A stretch of 64,000 bases of DNA from Lineus longissimus (GCF_910592395.1 NC_088313.1:9054501-9118500); one strand, 5' to 3'; positions 10,109 through 20,991 are shown, numbered from the stretch's first letter. Translations and numbers: made by a program. Notes: a model not told the origin generated them from the letters alone.

Positions 10109-13100
10109 GTATATTTAAGCAGAAAATGATGAATTTTTTATTTTTTATTTATGATGATGTTGATTTGCTGTTTCTGTTCATTTACAAATTCTATTTTTAA
10201 ATATTTTCTGTTGATGTAGAAGTGTTTTTTGGCTCACCACAGGTGAGCCTTTAACATTATGTTGTGTTTGTCGCCCATCATCGTCATGCATTGCCACTGA
10301 ACTCAAACTTGGTACACATAATATATGGCCCTTGGTGAAAACTCCTCAAAACCTTTGTTTAATTTAGATTTTTTCAAGAAATTTATTAGCTGAAATTTGT
10401 CTGTGAACGATCTTATATCGTACAATCTTAGTATTTCAGAACGTTTTAGGTTGGTCGAACTTTTATCTCTACCTTTAAACTGATCCCCTTTGTGGCCTAA
10501 TATTCAATTGCTGATGCAGCCCTTTTTTATTTTTGGTAGAAATACTTCTGAGGAGGGCCAAAAACCTCATCAAAAAATTCACGACAGATTTGGCCAACTG
10601 TGAGCACAAGCTTTCACTGAATTCTCAGCATTCCATCAATGTAGATCAATCAACAACTACCAGCGGGGCTTCCACCAGTGTGGATCGATCAACAACTAGC
10701 ACGGTGCCCTCCGCCAATGTTGATAAATCGACAACTAACAGAGTTGCCTCCGCCAATGTGGATCAATCGACAACTAACAGAGTTGCCTCCGCCAATGTGG
10801 ATCAATCGACAACTAACAGAGTTGCCTCCGCCGATGTGGATCAATCGACAACTAACGGAGTTGCCTCCGTCGATGAGGATCAATCGACAGCTAGCAGAGT
10901 TGCCTCCGTCGATGAGGATCAATCGACAGCTAGCAGAGTTGCCTCCGTCGATGAGGATCAATCGACAGCTAGCAGAGTTGCCTCCGTCGATGAGGATCAA
11001 TCGACAGCTAGCAGAGTTGCCTCCGTCGATGTGGAACAATCGACAACTTACAGTTCGGCCTCCGCCGACTCAGATCAACCAACGACTAGCAGCGTGGCTA
11101 CCGCCGATAAACTGATGACTAGCAGCGTGGCTTCCACCGATCAACTGATGACTAGCAGCGTGGCTTCCACCGATCAACTGATGACTAGCAGCGTGGCTTC
11201 CACCGATCAACTGATGACTAGCAGCGTGGCTTCCACCGATCAACCAACGACTAGCAGCGTGGCTTCCACCGATCAACTGATGACTGGCAGCGTGCCTTCC
11301 GGCGACCTGGATCAGTTGACATCTAGCAGCGTGGCTTCCGCTGATGTGGGTCAATTGCAAACTAGCAGCCTGGCCTCTGCCAATGTGGATGAAATGAAAA
11401 CTAGCAGTGTTAGTTGGTTCTTCACAGAAGATGATAACGACCTAACAGACATGATTGTCGAGTTGGCTGGCTCAGATATCACCGAGTCTGAAGTATTAGA
11501 TAAAATAGCGGCAGCACTAGAAGGAGTTGATGCAGACAAAATGACTCAACATGATCCAGCAAATAACATGCCGTCTGCCGATGTAGATAAAATGCCAAAC
11601 AGCATGGCTTCTGCCAATGTGGATCAACCGACAACCAGCAGCGTGGCTTCCACTGATGTGGATCAGTCAATAACTAGCAGCGTGGCTTTCACAAAGGCAC
11701 AACAAACAATTGAATACATGCATGATCCTGCCAACAGGGAGGTTGCCACCGACTCTGAAGACTCCTCTGAAGAAGATAATGACCCAACATATGAACCGAT
11801 TTCCTACGTTTCTGCAAGCAGTGGAGAGGAAAGCGACGTTACTTTGCTCTCTGAACTTCAACGTTCCAAGCACAGTGCTCGGGTAGAGTCTGCTAGCTCA
11901 AAGCCACTTGTCACCTACTCAAAAGGTAGCTCCCTCTTCATAAAGTCCGTGTGTAAGAGTGAGCGACATTGCCGTACAGGGAGAGAAAAGAAAATGTTAC
12001 GCGTCCATAACAAGTATCACTGTTGTCTCTTTTGTAAGAAGATGATGTCAAAGATAAGTGACCAGCTCGAGCGAAAGCATTCAGATGAAAAGAAAGTGAG
12101 GGATCTCATGGCAATCAAGGTTACCGATAAAGATACTGCCGATGAAAAAAAGAAAAACTGCATGCTAGAAATAAAATTTTTGAACTGATTCGAAACAAGG
12201 GAGATTTTAACCATAATAAGAATGTACTGGATGAGGGTGACGGAGAACTAATCCTTGTTCGAAGACCAGTTGGAGATTTTTCCGCATCGGAATACGGGCC
12301 GTGTTCTTTCTGCTATGGCATGTTCCTGAAATCAGATCTGGTAAAACATCAGAGGAGCCATTGCCATTTCACAGATGGACATACAGCATCAACGGCAAAG
12401 TTGGAAAGTGAAGTCATTCTGGGTAATGTGGAAGAAAGTACAGCTTCAGAATTTGTCCGATCAAAGGTGTTCCCTTCAATGCAAGATGACGAGATTAAGA
12501 AAGCAGCCATTCAAGACCAGTTGATTGTTGAGTTAGGAAATTCGTGGGGGAGAAAAGCAAGGTCCAACAAAGCAAAGAGCAAGAACTATGTATCACAAAA
12601 AATGAGAGAATGTGGAAGGTTACTGATTCAACTTCGGGAGCTTGAACCAGACAAGAAGGATGCATCCATGTGGCAGTTTCTAGCACCCAATATGTTTGAC
12701 CTCTGTGTGAGGGCTGCCATTGAAACAGCAGGTGAAATTGCAAAGGACAAAGAGCTGAAAAATCCAAGTGTGGCCATAAAGAACGGTCACAATCTTGAGC
12801 GTCTAGCCGCCATCAAACGGGCACTGTCCATTCGTGAAAATGATGATGTTGGTATCAAAGAGGCAGAACGTTTCCTGACACTAAAGGATACAGAGTGGAT
12901 TGAAAAGATAACATCCCTGGCACGATCAAATCTTGCAACACGAAAATTTAACAAACCTGCGAATCTGCCCAAGTCCGAAGACATTACGAAAGTTACCGAG
13001 TATTTGAAAAACCAGCTGGCTGTATGTTCAACTGATGGTGATAAAAGCAACATGCAGGATTACCGAGAGCTGCAAACCTTGGTCTTGGCTAGACTGATGA

Positions 13101-16100
13101 CCTTCAACAGACGTCGACCAGGGGAAATTGAACAAATGTTGTAAGTTTGAAGAAGATGATCTGCCAAAAATGTTTGAAAGGGGCTGGAAGTTCAAAATGT
13201 GAAAGGTCCCATTGTTTCATCATCCCTGAATATGTTATTTGTACCCTATCATACATTATTACAGCAAACCTGAAGACATTCAGAGTTATGGTCGAAGAAT
13301 GGGACATTATACATTTTTCAACTCCCAGCCCATTATATATTAGAACAAGTGGTGGCCTACAATGCTGTTTCCACTTCTCTAAATCCAATGTAATTTAAAC
13401 TAACAATTGACACATTGTAAAAGATGATGCTTTATATAGGCCAGGATTAATATATACATGTACAATGGGTTTTGATAGAAGTCATATTCGGATATAACCA
13501 TTGTCCTCATGATAATTTGTTCAGAACTTCAATACTCCTGATTTCTTAGGGTTACATCATACACCGATAGACCAGATTGGGTCAGTGCAGGTCTCGATAC
13601 TATCAAAGAGGTTATGACACCATTAGAATCGAAGCTTGTCAAAACTTTGGACATGGTTGAATTGCGAGGCAAGAGGGGAAGGAAGGTGCCTGTCTTGATT
13701 CCTGTAGAGTGCAAAGCGCCAATGGCACAACTTATGATGCATCGCAACAGAGTTGGCATTCCATCAACAAACATATACTTCTTTGCGACCACAGGTGAGG
13801 GAAGATAATGATTGAAGGAACCACAATAGTTTATTAGTGAAAATTATCATCCTCTTCAAATAGTACCAGTTACAGATATTATTTCTGGAGGAATTGGAGA
13901 CCTGGCCAAATATGAAATAGCTCATGGAAAGCTGGCACTGTGTTGTCTGATGACTTCAATTGCAAATAGGATGAATGATTACTTGCAATAATTCTTCATT
14001 TGGGTAACAGGTGTTTCCCCTTACATGTTAGTTTACCTGAAGCATTTTGCCATTTCAAAACGTTAATAATGACTTACATCGCTTCAGGGGAAGGTTGTTT
14101 GCGGGCAGGTGACTGTTTGGATAAAATTGTGCAACGCCTGAAACTTGCGAAACCAGCTGCAATGAAAGTGACCCCCATAAGGAAATACATAGCAACCTTT
14201 AGCCAGGTTTTGGACCTGGGCGAGAACCAACTAGAGTGGCTGGCTAACCACCTTGGCCATGATGTCTCAGTTCACAGACAATATTACAGGTGAGCAATAA
14301 TGATATGATATCAATATTCGTTAGAAAACATTGCCATTTGATAAAGATTTCATTATCATCCCACGTTGCTTTTTTGTTGATAAGTTGCTTCATCATCACT
14401 TCAGGTTGCAAGAATCCACCCTTGAAATGGCCAAGATTTCGAAGCTATTGATGCTGGTCGATTCTGGGAAAGGCAAGGAATATCTTGGAAAGAACCTGGA
14501 TGATATCAACATTGAAGGTGATTCTTTTGATTCAAAATATTTCTAGACCAAACATCTATTCTTTCCTCGCCTCGCCTCTGTCATATCTGGAGTTAAGATA
14601 ATGCACTGTGCAACAGAAGTTCCTGGTTCATAGAATTAGAAACTTGACATGAGAAACAGCTGTGTCCTCCCCATTTCGAGGAATGTCACCTGAAGAAAAA
14701 CAATCCTCACATTTCTTTGTTCTAACACTCATTCTTAAAATGTTACAGACCTCTGCTTGCCTGATGAAACCGAGGCTATGGAAGAAGGTACGTAAACTTA
14801 AGATTCCATTAACAGTGAGAGTGACCATTCAAAGTAATATGTACAAGACAATTTTGAACGACATGCTTTCTTTAACATTTCTCTGTTGAAGCGGGTCTAC
14901 AGAAGATCAAATGCCATTTGGCCTAGAACCCGAAACCCTGTTCTTAATTTTTAATGTGTCAAATCAATATCATATTAAACTAAGATCAAATAAAACCAAT
15001 TGCCATAATTTCCTATAATTCTATTTTTCTTTCTTGATATTTCAGAGGGAGATGAGGATGAAGTTGCCACTGGCATCCCTCCAACCAAGAGGAGGAAGGT
15101 CCAGTCCACAAAAGGTATGAGTCTTGTAAAAGAATAATTCTAAAAGTTATAATTAGTACATGTAGGCTATAACGCTGCAATGAAATAAGGAGAGAATGAC
15201 GAAATACTGCAGTAGTATGTGAAAAACGTCTCCATCCTGCCCCTTGTTTCTCCTACATTTTATTTTGGATGGGTCATTCTCAAGAGAGTATTTCCACTCC
15301 AAAATGAGAGGAGCATTGTTTCACATTTGTCCAAAATACCTTCATTAAATACTACTTCATTCGATTCAGTTTCTTTTCATCTAAAGAAGTTGATTTTTCA
15401 TCTCCTTATGTGACAGTTTGTTACCTTTGTGTATTCATTCACCTTTTCAGAAAATGAAATGGCCAGGGCCATTGTGCTCACCTCATGTGGAGGAAAGATG
15501 GATAAAGAGCATGGTATTGTGTCATGTAGTGTTAGGTTTGATGTAGGTCCAAGCAATTACAATTTCCCCAAAATGGCCAATTTACAGTACATTCGACCTC
15601 TGTGACCTTGAAAAGTAGGTCAAATCAAAGAAGACCCGGGTGACACATTGAATGGTTGTTAGAATTAGATGTACCTATGATATAAAATTGGTGCCAATCA
15701 GGCAAGTCATTACTAGGAATAATGGCATTTTGAAGAATTTAGGATTTGGCCCCCTCCCTGGAGGCCAAACGGCAAATCAGATCGCACCAAACTTCGGTAC
15801 CTGAGATCACCTGACCAAGGGGTACATGTGTACTTAATTTGTGATCAATAGTCATTGCAGTTAAGAAACGTGCCATAGTTACGGCCTGACGGCGAATTAC
15901 ACCATTTGACCTCTGTGACCTCGACAAGAAGGTCAAATTAAAAACCTGTGTGACATATACTGTATGGTGGTTAGATGTACCCATGATATCAAATTGGTGG
16001 CAATCGGGCAAGAAGTTAAGGAATAATCACATTTTTAAGGTTTTGGGATTTTGCCCCTTGGTGGTCAAGTGGTGAATCATATTGGACCAAACTTCGGTCC

Positions 16101-18195
16101 CTGAGATCACCTGACTGAGGGGTAAATGTGTACCAAATTTGGTATCAATAGTCATTGCAGTTTAGAAACGTGCCATCGTTACATCCTAACGGCCAATTTA
16201 CACCATTTGACCTCTGTGACCTTGAAAAGGAGATCAAATCAAAAACCCGGAGGATATATGATGCACCTTTGCTAGAAGTACCTACCATATTTTTTTCAAA
16301 ATTTCCCGACTACTATTAAGGGAGATATTGCATATTTTCACTTTTAACGTTTGGCCCCCTGGTGGCCAAACCATGAAACGAATCTGACCGAAACTTGGTC
16401 TCCAAGGTGTCATTACATAAGGGTACATGCGTACCAAGTTTCAACTCAATAGCTCTAACAGTTACGAAACGTGCCCTGCTAACGGACGATGGACGACGAC
16501 GACAAAGACAACGACGACGACGGACGACGGACGCCACGGTATGGGATAAGCTCACCTCTGCTAAGAGGTGAGCTAAAAAGGGGGCCAAAGGATCTTCGAC
16601 AGGTTCAAAACCAGGTAGGGGCCTACATTATATGGTTTTTATTTACGTAACATGCATTAGACAGCTCCTTTTCGTTGAGGGGCATTTTCCAGAAAGGAAG
16701 AAGTCAGCGTAATTGTTTCATAGTTGGCCAAAATACCTCCATCCACTAATTCAACAGTAGGTATGGCTTAGTCTTTGTCTGGTGTCGTTCAGCCGAATGT
16801 TTTTCTATTTTACTAGTATCTCTCTGTTAGTGTTTTCTTTGTTCTGAAGTATAATTAACCCTTTTTAAATGTATGCACTTATTTTCCAGACACAAAAAAG
16901 GTTAAAGGCAAAGAGTCAAGAACAGGTATGGTTTAAGCATTAGAGACCAAGCTAGAGGTCATAAGTTGCGTAACAAAGAGTTGGAGGTGTACCGAAAATG
17001 GAGACCAAACCTGAGGTGCTTGCACCGAGGTTTTAGTCGGAATTTAGGGTACACCCGACAGGTCTTGATTACACAACCAATGACCGATGGCGAGGTATCA
17101 ATTTCTATTCTAAAATACCCAACTAACGAGAAAATGCTTGGAGGTCTTGGTTGTCAAACCAAGAATTCTTAGGACATTAATAATCAAGGTATTTTAGAAT
17201 TCTTATTTAAGCAACCCTAAACTCTTTTTCCTGGCTGTCAGTGATTTTCTTTATTCTGAAGCATAAACATTTTTAACTGTATACACTTATTTTCCAGACA
17301 CAAAAAAGGCAAAAGGTCAAGGATCTTCAAAAGTGTCAAGAGCAGGTATGATTTTTCATTTAAGTAATCTGAAATTGTGCTTTTTTCTGTATTTGCTATG
17401 TTGTTAAAGGGATCAGCACCATTTTTGCCTATCAACTTCAATCTTTGGTTGAGAATGAGCCAAGTCTATTAGTGTTATTCATGTTCTTCAGTTGGATGAG
17501 CTTTCATTTGGGCTGGATTAGGAATAGACAATATACCTATTTTATGTTTCATTCGAAGGATAAACAGCTTAATGGTGGTTGCAAGCTGACATTGAGCGGG
17601 TATTCTTGACCCAGTGACCTTCGAATTGTAAGCCATACACATTTACATGTAGATAACAATGAATGCAATGAACAATTGCAATGGAAACTTTAATTCTTGA
17701 AAAACTTTCAATCCAGGAACCAAGAGGAAGCATCAGGGAGCAGCAGGCTCTGGTTCAGGTAGAGGTATGTTTCATTTCAGTCAGCTAAAAGCCTAATCCT
17801 TGGCATGGTTGGCGGGCCAAGTTCTCCTTTCTCACATGAAATTATTTTCTTTGCTTCCCAGGGCTCAAGAACAGCTTAGACTAAATGTAGTATATTTTAA
17901 CTTTTTATATTTAAACTTACTGGAGTATCCTATATGTCAGATCGCAACATTATAGAAGGCAGGACTGTCACTGCAGTGCATGATACATGTCAACTATCGC
18001 ATTGTCCTCTATAATCATGTGATCTGACCTACGGTACGCTATGGTAAATGTAATGGATGATACAACCATCGGAGCAGTGGAGGAAAGCAGCCCCTTAGTC
18101 CCTTTCATGGATGGTAAATTGAAAGAACTGAATAATGATAATGCAAATTGATTTTCTTATTTTTCATTGCAGGTCGTAAACAGAGGAAAGTTTGA
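9214..18195 (+). CDS. Multi-exon PWWP / zinc-finger / tyrosine-recombinase gene (Crypton-like YR domain)
   Basis: My exon model, with all junctions GT-AG and phases consistent, is: 9214-9241, 9489-9618, 10035-10108, 10540-13140, 13550-13794, 14088-14289, 14405-14517, 14749-14787, 15046-15114, 15451-15513, 16890-16925, 17298-17345, 17717-17764, 18173-18195 (TGA). The product is roughly 1,240 residues. In order it has a basic start (MPKRKQKRL), a PWWP-like module, a long Ser/Thr/Asp repeat, two CxxC zinc fingers, a tyrosine-recombinase domain and a Lys/Arg-rich tail with nuclear-localisation-like motifs (PTKRRKV, KRKH, GRKQRKV). Recombinase residues are retained (see the exon entry). Two defects are present: TGA at 9605-9607 and a -1 frame change at 12146-12152. 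By recollection, the zinc-finger plus recombinase part belongs to a large uncharacterised family in fish and invertebrate genomes. The PWWP addition and exon tail argue for a host-gene-like structure. Alternatives are an intron-bearing Crypton transposon or a recent pseudogene. Confidence 0.78.
10229..10500. repeat. Intronic repeat fragment with GGCTCACC/GGTGAGCC hairpin
   Basis: The intron contains GGCTCACCACAGGTGAGCC, an 8-bp perfect hairpin, followed by sequence resembling other gastropod- or urchin-type dispersed repeats (TTGGTACACATAATATATGG). GGTGAGC is also the 3' terminal string of the repeats at 15455, 39378 and 58361, so this may be a truncated relative. Confidence 0.35.
10540..13140 (+). 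CDS. Exon 4: repeat region, two zinc fingers and recombinase box I
   Basis: The acceptor TAG (10537-10539) joins in phase 1 to ILLRRAKNLIKKF. Residues encoded about 10630-11420 are minisatellite-like: units of 39 nt (VASVDEDQSTASR) then 33 nt (VASTDQLMTSS). A first zinc finger (CLFCKK...LERKHSDEKKV, 12020-12090) has Gln where the family has its first His. At 12146-12152 the reading frame must step back one base for the second finger (CSFC...KHQRSH, 12300-12360) to be read; without it translation stops at 12186-12188. The exon continues through an alpha-helical region and ends with LARLMTFNRRRPGEIEQM. The last Arg of RRRPGE (13115-13117) matches the catalytic box I Arg of tyrosine recombinases. 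Exon ends at 13140 before GTAAGT. Confidence 0.75.
10620..11420 (+). repeat. In-frame coding minisatellite (39-nt and 33-nt units)
   Basis: Codon-preserving tandem repeats inside exon 4. Six or more 39-nt units (CAATCGACAGCTAGCAGAGT core) are followed by seven or so 33-nt units (CAACTGATGACTAGCAGCGT core). Unit lengths are multiples of three, so copy-number change keeps the frame. The encoded region is hydrophilic and probably disordered. Confidence 0.85.
12146..12152 (+). other. A_AAA_AAG slippery heptamer at the frame change
   Basis: In the upstream frame the codons read GAA AAA AAG, so A_AAA_AAG sits in the phase required for -1 slippage. The downstream zinc-finger/recombinase frame is the -1 frame. 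A one-base loss from this A-run would look the same, so function is unproven. Confidence 0.5.
13550..14517 (+). CDS. Exons 5-7: tyrosine-recombinase catalytic core
   Basis: Exon 5 (13550-13794) includes ELRGKRGRKVPVLIP, matching the beta-hairpin Lys region (GKGNKERLVPL in XerD-like enzymes). Exon 6 (14088-14289) has TPIRKYIAT, aligned with HxLRHTFAT (His replaced by Thr, Arg kept). It then has LANHLGHDVSVHRQYY: the LGH box followed nine residues later by Tyr (14285-14287), exactly the nucleophile spacing of this fold. Exon 7 (14405-14517) encodes RLQESTLEMAKISKLLMLVD. With box I Arg at the end of exon 4, the R-K-R-H-Y set is complete except for the box II His. This argues against long neutral decay of the catalytic part. 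Enzymatic activity is not demonstrated. Confidence 0.82.
14749..18195 (+). CDS. Exons 8-14: modular basic tail of six symmetric phase-1 exons plus terminal exon
   Basis: Exons 14749-14787, 15046-15114, 15451-15513, 16890-16925, 17298-17345 and 17717-17764 are each a multiple of three and flanked by phase-1 introns, so any subset can be skipped or duplicated without a frame change. They encode acidic then Lys/Arg-rich peptides (GIPPTKRRKVQSTK, DTKKVKGKESRT, DTKKAKGQGSSKVSRA, GTKRKHQGAAGS). The last exon (18173-18195) ends RKQRKV-stop. Exons 16890 and 17298 and the introns before them are similar, indicating exon duplication. Exon 15451-15513 overlaps the start of a dispersed repeat and is the least certain. 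Confidence 0.6.
15455..16580 (+). repeat. Dispersed repeat of the GGCCATTGTGCTCACC family, intronic copy
   Basis: Begins ATGAAATGGCCAGGGCCATT near 15454 and ends with a perfect 11-bp hairpin (AGCTCACCTCT, loop GCTA, 16549-16574) plus AAAAAG. The interior holds three modules of about 300-313 bp, each with TTGACCTCTGTGACC...AGGTCA and GGCC-CCTGGTGGCCAA, then an ACGACGACG run. Divergent relative of the copies at 39378-41027 and 58361-59999. Confidence 0.75.
15907..15935. promoter_or_regulatory. Nuclear-receptor-like half-site cluster (DR3 + ER8) in repeat
   Basis: TGACCT, three bases, TGACCT, eight bases, AGGTCA: a direct repeat with 3-bp spacing overlapping an everted repeat with 8-bp spacing. 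Near copies lie at 15594-15622 and 16208-16236 and in the other family members. The motif match is visible; receptor binding is inference. Confidence 0.4.
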
Positions 18196-18460
18196 TGTCA
18201 TGAAGTCATCAAAATTTTTTAAAAATTCGAAAACAAAGGTTTAGGAGATAAAAGAGAATATAAGAGAGTAGGTTGGGTAGGATAAACTCGCAAAAATATT
18301 GATGTAAGACTGTCAACGATGTATTTTTCACTTCTTCAAAATGGTGTATGTATACTTTTGACCTCAACTGTATTACCATGCATAGTCGCTTTGGGTAGGC
18401 TGGAGCATTGCTGAGGGGAAATTAGAATCTCCCGACATAAATTGGGGTGCCTGCCCCTTT
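18196..18460. other. 3' flank of the recombinase gene
   Basis: Probable 3' UTR. No clear AATAAA is close to the stop. No other gene seen. Confidence 0.35.
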
Positions 18461-18975
18461 AAACTACTTCATGTATCGTTCATTTACATTATGTGTGTAG
18501 CTAATTCAGCAAACATGTATTCTGTTGAGAAGTTAACATATTCGTCACTATAGGTAACGAGTTCTTTATTTGAAAAACACTGGAGATGTTGTGGTCTGAC
18601 TTGATAAGCTTTCGCAGGGAACATGGCTGGTATGGCCTTATTTGTTTGTTTTTAAACTACTTCATGTCTCGCTCATTTATGTGTGTAGCTATTAAATTCA
18701 GCAAACATGTATTCTGTTGAGATGTTAACATATTCGTCACTATAGGTAACGAGTTCTTTATTTGAAAAACACTGGAGATGTTGTGGTCTGACTTGATAAG
18801 CTTTCGCAGGGAACATGGCAGGTATGGCCTTATTTGTTTGTTTTTAAATTACTTCATGTCTCGCTCATTTATGTGTGTAGCTCAACTCAGCAAACATGTA
18901 TTCTGTTGAGAGGATAAAATAATAACGAGTTCTTAATTTGAAAAACACTGGATATTGTTGACTTATTTTCATAAG
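18461..18975. repeat. Tandem repeat, period about 192 bp, 2.7 copies
   Basis: Blocks beginning AAACTACTTCATGT at 18461, 18654 and 18846 each continue through GCAAACATGTATTCTGTTGA, GAGTTCTTTATTTGAAAAAC and AAGCTTTCGCAGGGAACATG. The third copy is truncated. Confidence 0.85.
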
Positions 18976-19900
18976 TTTTCGGACTCTGCTGAGTCCTTGG
19001 ACTTGTGCGGGAAATCCAAACGTTGTTCCAAAACCGTCTTCCCCACTAGGGCCTCTTGGCCCAAAATTTGTTTCCTCACAGGTTCCTCTTGCACGTACCA
19101 AAAATTGCTTCCTCGCAAGGTCCGAATGTTTTATTGAGGGAAATTGTCTTCCCGACAAGCTCCTGTTACAAGTCCCAATCTTTATGCGTCTAGAGGACAA
19201 GATATACATATTGTAATAGTTTTTTTAGAAACACCTAAAATCACTGGATAGAAATGACAGTAAGAGCCTGTGAGGAAAACCGTCTTCCCCACTAGGGCCT
19301 CTTGTTCCAAAATTTGTTTCCTCACAGGTTCCTCTTGCATTTACCAAAAATGGCTTCCTCGCAAGGTCCGAATGTTTTATTGAGGGAAATTGTCTTCCCC
19401 ACAAGCTCCTGTTACAAGTCCCAAAATTGGTTTCCTCACAGGTTTCACTTGCATGTATTAAACAATGGCTTCCTCACAAGGTAAAAATGTTCGGATGTAT
19501 ATCCATGTTAAGGTAGAAGAGTTATTGTTTCCATGGCGATAATTGGGATCCCAGCATAAAAGATGCAGAGATCAACTTAATTGTAAACCCATCGAGGTAG
19601 TTTTTTCCCTCAAAGTTTGTCCTATATGTAGCAAACATTGGATTCCCCATAAGGTTTAAACGATGGGTTACCATTTCTCCTCCATTCTATCCTGCAAATC
19701 TTTATGCGTCTAGAGGCCAAGATATAATAGTTTTTTTTAGAAACACCTAAAATCACTGGATAGAAATGACAGTAAGAGCCTGTGAGGAAAACCGTCTTCC
19801 CCACTAGGGCCTCTTGTTCCAAAATAGGTTTCCTCACAGGTTCCTCTTGAATGTACCAAACACAGGCTTCCTCTCAAGCTCGTAATGTTGGGATGCGTTT
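18976..19900. repeat. Duplicated block with TCCTCACAGG / TTCCCCAC motifs
   Basis: The block GTCTTCCCCACTAGGGCCTC to the CAAGGTCCGAATG end at 19036-19180 recurs at 19288-19420 and, shorter, at 19795-19880. The lead-in AACACCTAAAATCACTGG appears at 19230 and 19742. These are nested local duplications; the short frames inside are repeat shadows. Confidence 0.75.
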
Positions 19901-20054
19901 TTTCTGACAAATCCTGTCCTGAAACCCTGTATCCTGCATACAGAAATCAACATGAAAACGTTATGCAGAATAGTGTTTTCCCCACAAGTTTGTCTTGTCT
20001 GTCCAAAACATTGGATTCCTCACAAGGAAAGAGGCATAGCAGCATGTTACTCGG

Positions 20055-20074
20055 GGAGGGGGGGGGGGGGGGGT
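20055..20074. repeat. Poly-G tract
   Basis: A long G run, interrupted once by A, between GCATGTTACTCGG and TTAATAG. Possible length error. Confidence 0.8.
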
Positions 20075-20991
20075 TAATAGTGATAAAAGTAATGAGTGAG
20101 ACAGATATTTGGAAATAGAAATAGCTATTCAATGGACAGGCCCAAAGGGCAGGGTGGAAACTACATACAGAGCAAAGAAAACCCCAAAACATACAAAATA
20201 ATGGAGGAACCAAACACGTTTCAAAACTATGGAATAAATCCAACAAACTTGTCTTTCAAGCATAGCATGCATCAATATCTCTGTTGGATGAAAGTCATGA
20301 GTTATTCATTGCTCACAGTACTTTGACATATCCTTCATGATAATGTGGGGAATGAACTTTATTTCCTCATAGGTCACAGCTGAATAGGGACGAGGCTTCT
20401 TCCCGGAGACGAGGTTTATCAAGTTGTGAGGAAAAGAGGAACTTTCTCACAAGACACTTAAATTTTAATTGCATTTCCCCACAATTTTTTTCTTCTTAAC
20501 TCTTTCGCTACCGCAGGGTTTTTCTCTAGTATGGTACCCCTGGCCCGCAGTGTTTTAGGTAAAAACACCAAAAACAACAAGTTTTATTTGAAATTTGTAA
20601 CTTTTTAATTCATAAAGGTATCAACGAGATATTTACATATGTTGTAGGTTAGACCCGTATCTATCATATGAAATAATAAAATTGAGTTTTTTGGCCCCCC
20701 TGACCCCCAAAATCTGGGGTCAATGAGTGCACTTGTTCCAATTATCTGTGTTGTTGCGTGTTCTCCATGGTTTTTACTCTAAAATTGTCAAAGATAACAT
20801 GTCTAGCAAATGTTTATGATGAGAATCAAAATAAAGATGCCTTTTACAGTAAGTATTTTGTACTTTGGTTCATTATTTTGACCCTTTTGGTCTCAAAAGC
20901 CTAAAGAGTCACATAGTCTTGATTTTACGTGAAACCCAAGAAAATCCTAAAAAGCGACCACCATGTCTTTTCTTCCTTCACACCATGTATT

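Noticed and set aside
10689-11360. Long open frames in other frames and strands over the coding minisatellite
   Set aside because: They mirror the 39-nt and 33-nt repeats of exon 4; only the plus-strand frame joins the conserved downstream domains.
20055-20074. G-quadruplex regulatory element
   Set aside because: It is a near-pure poly-G run likely affected by slippage or sequencing error, with no gene nearby to regulate.
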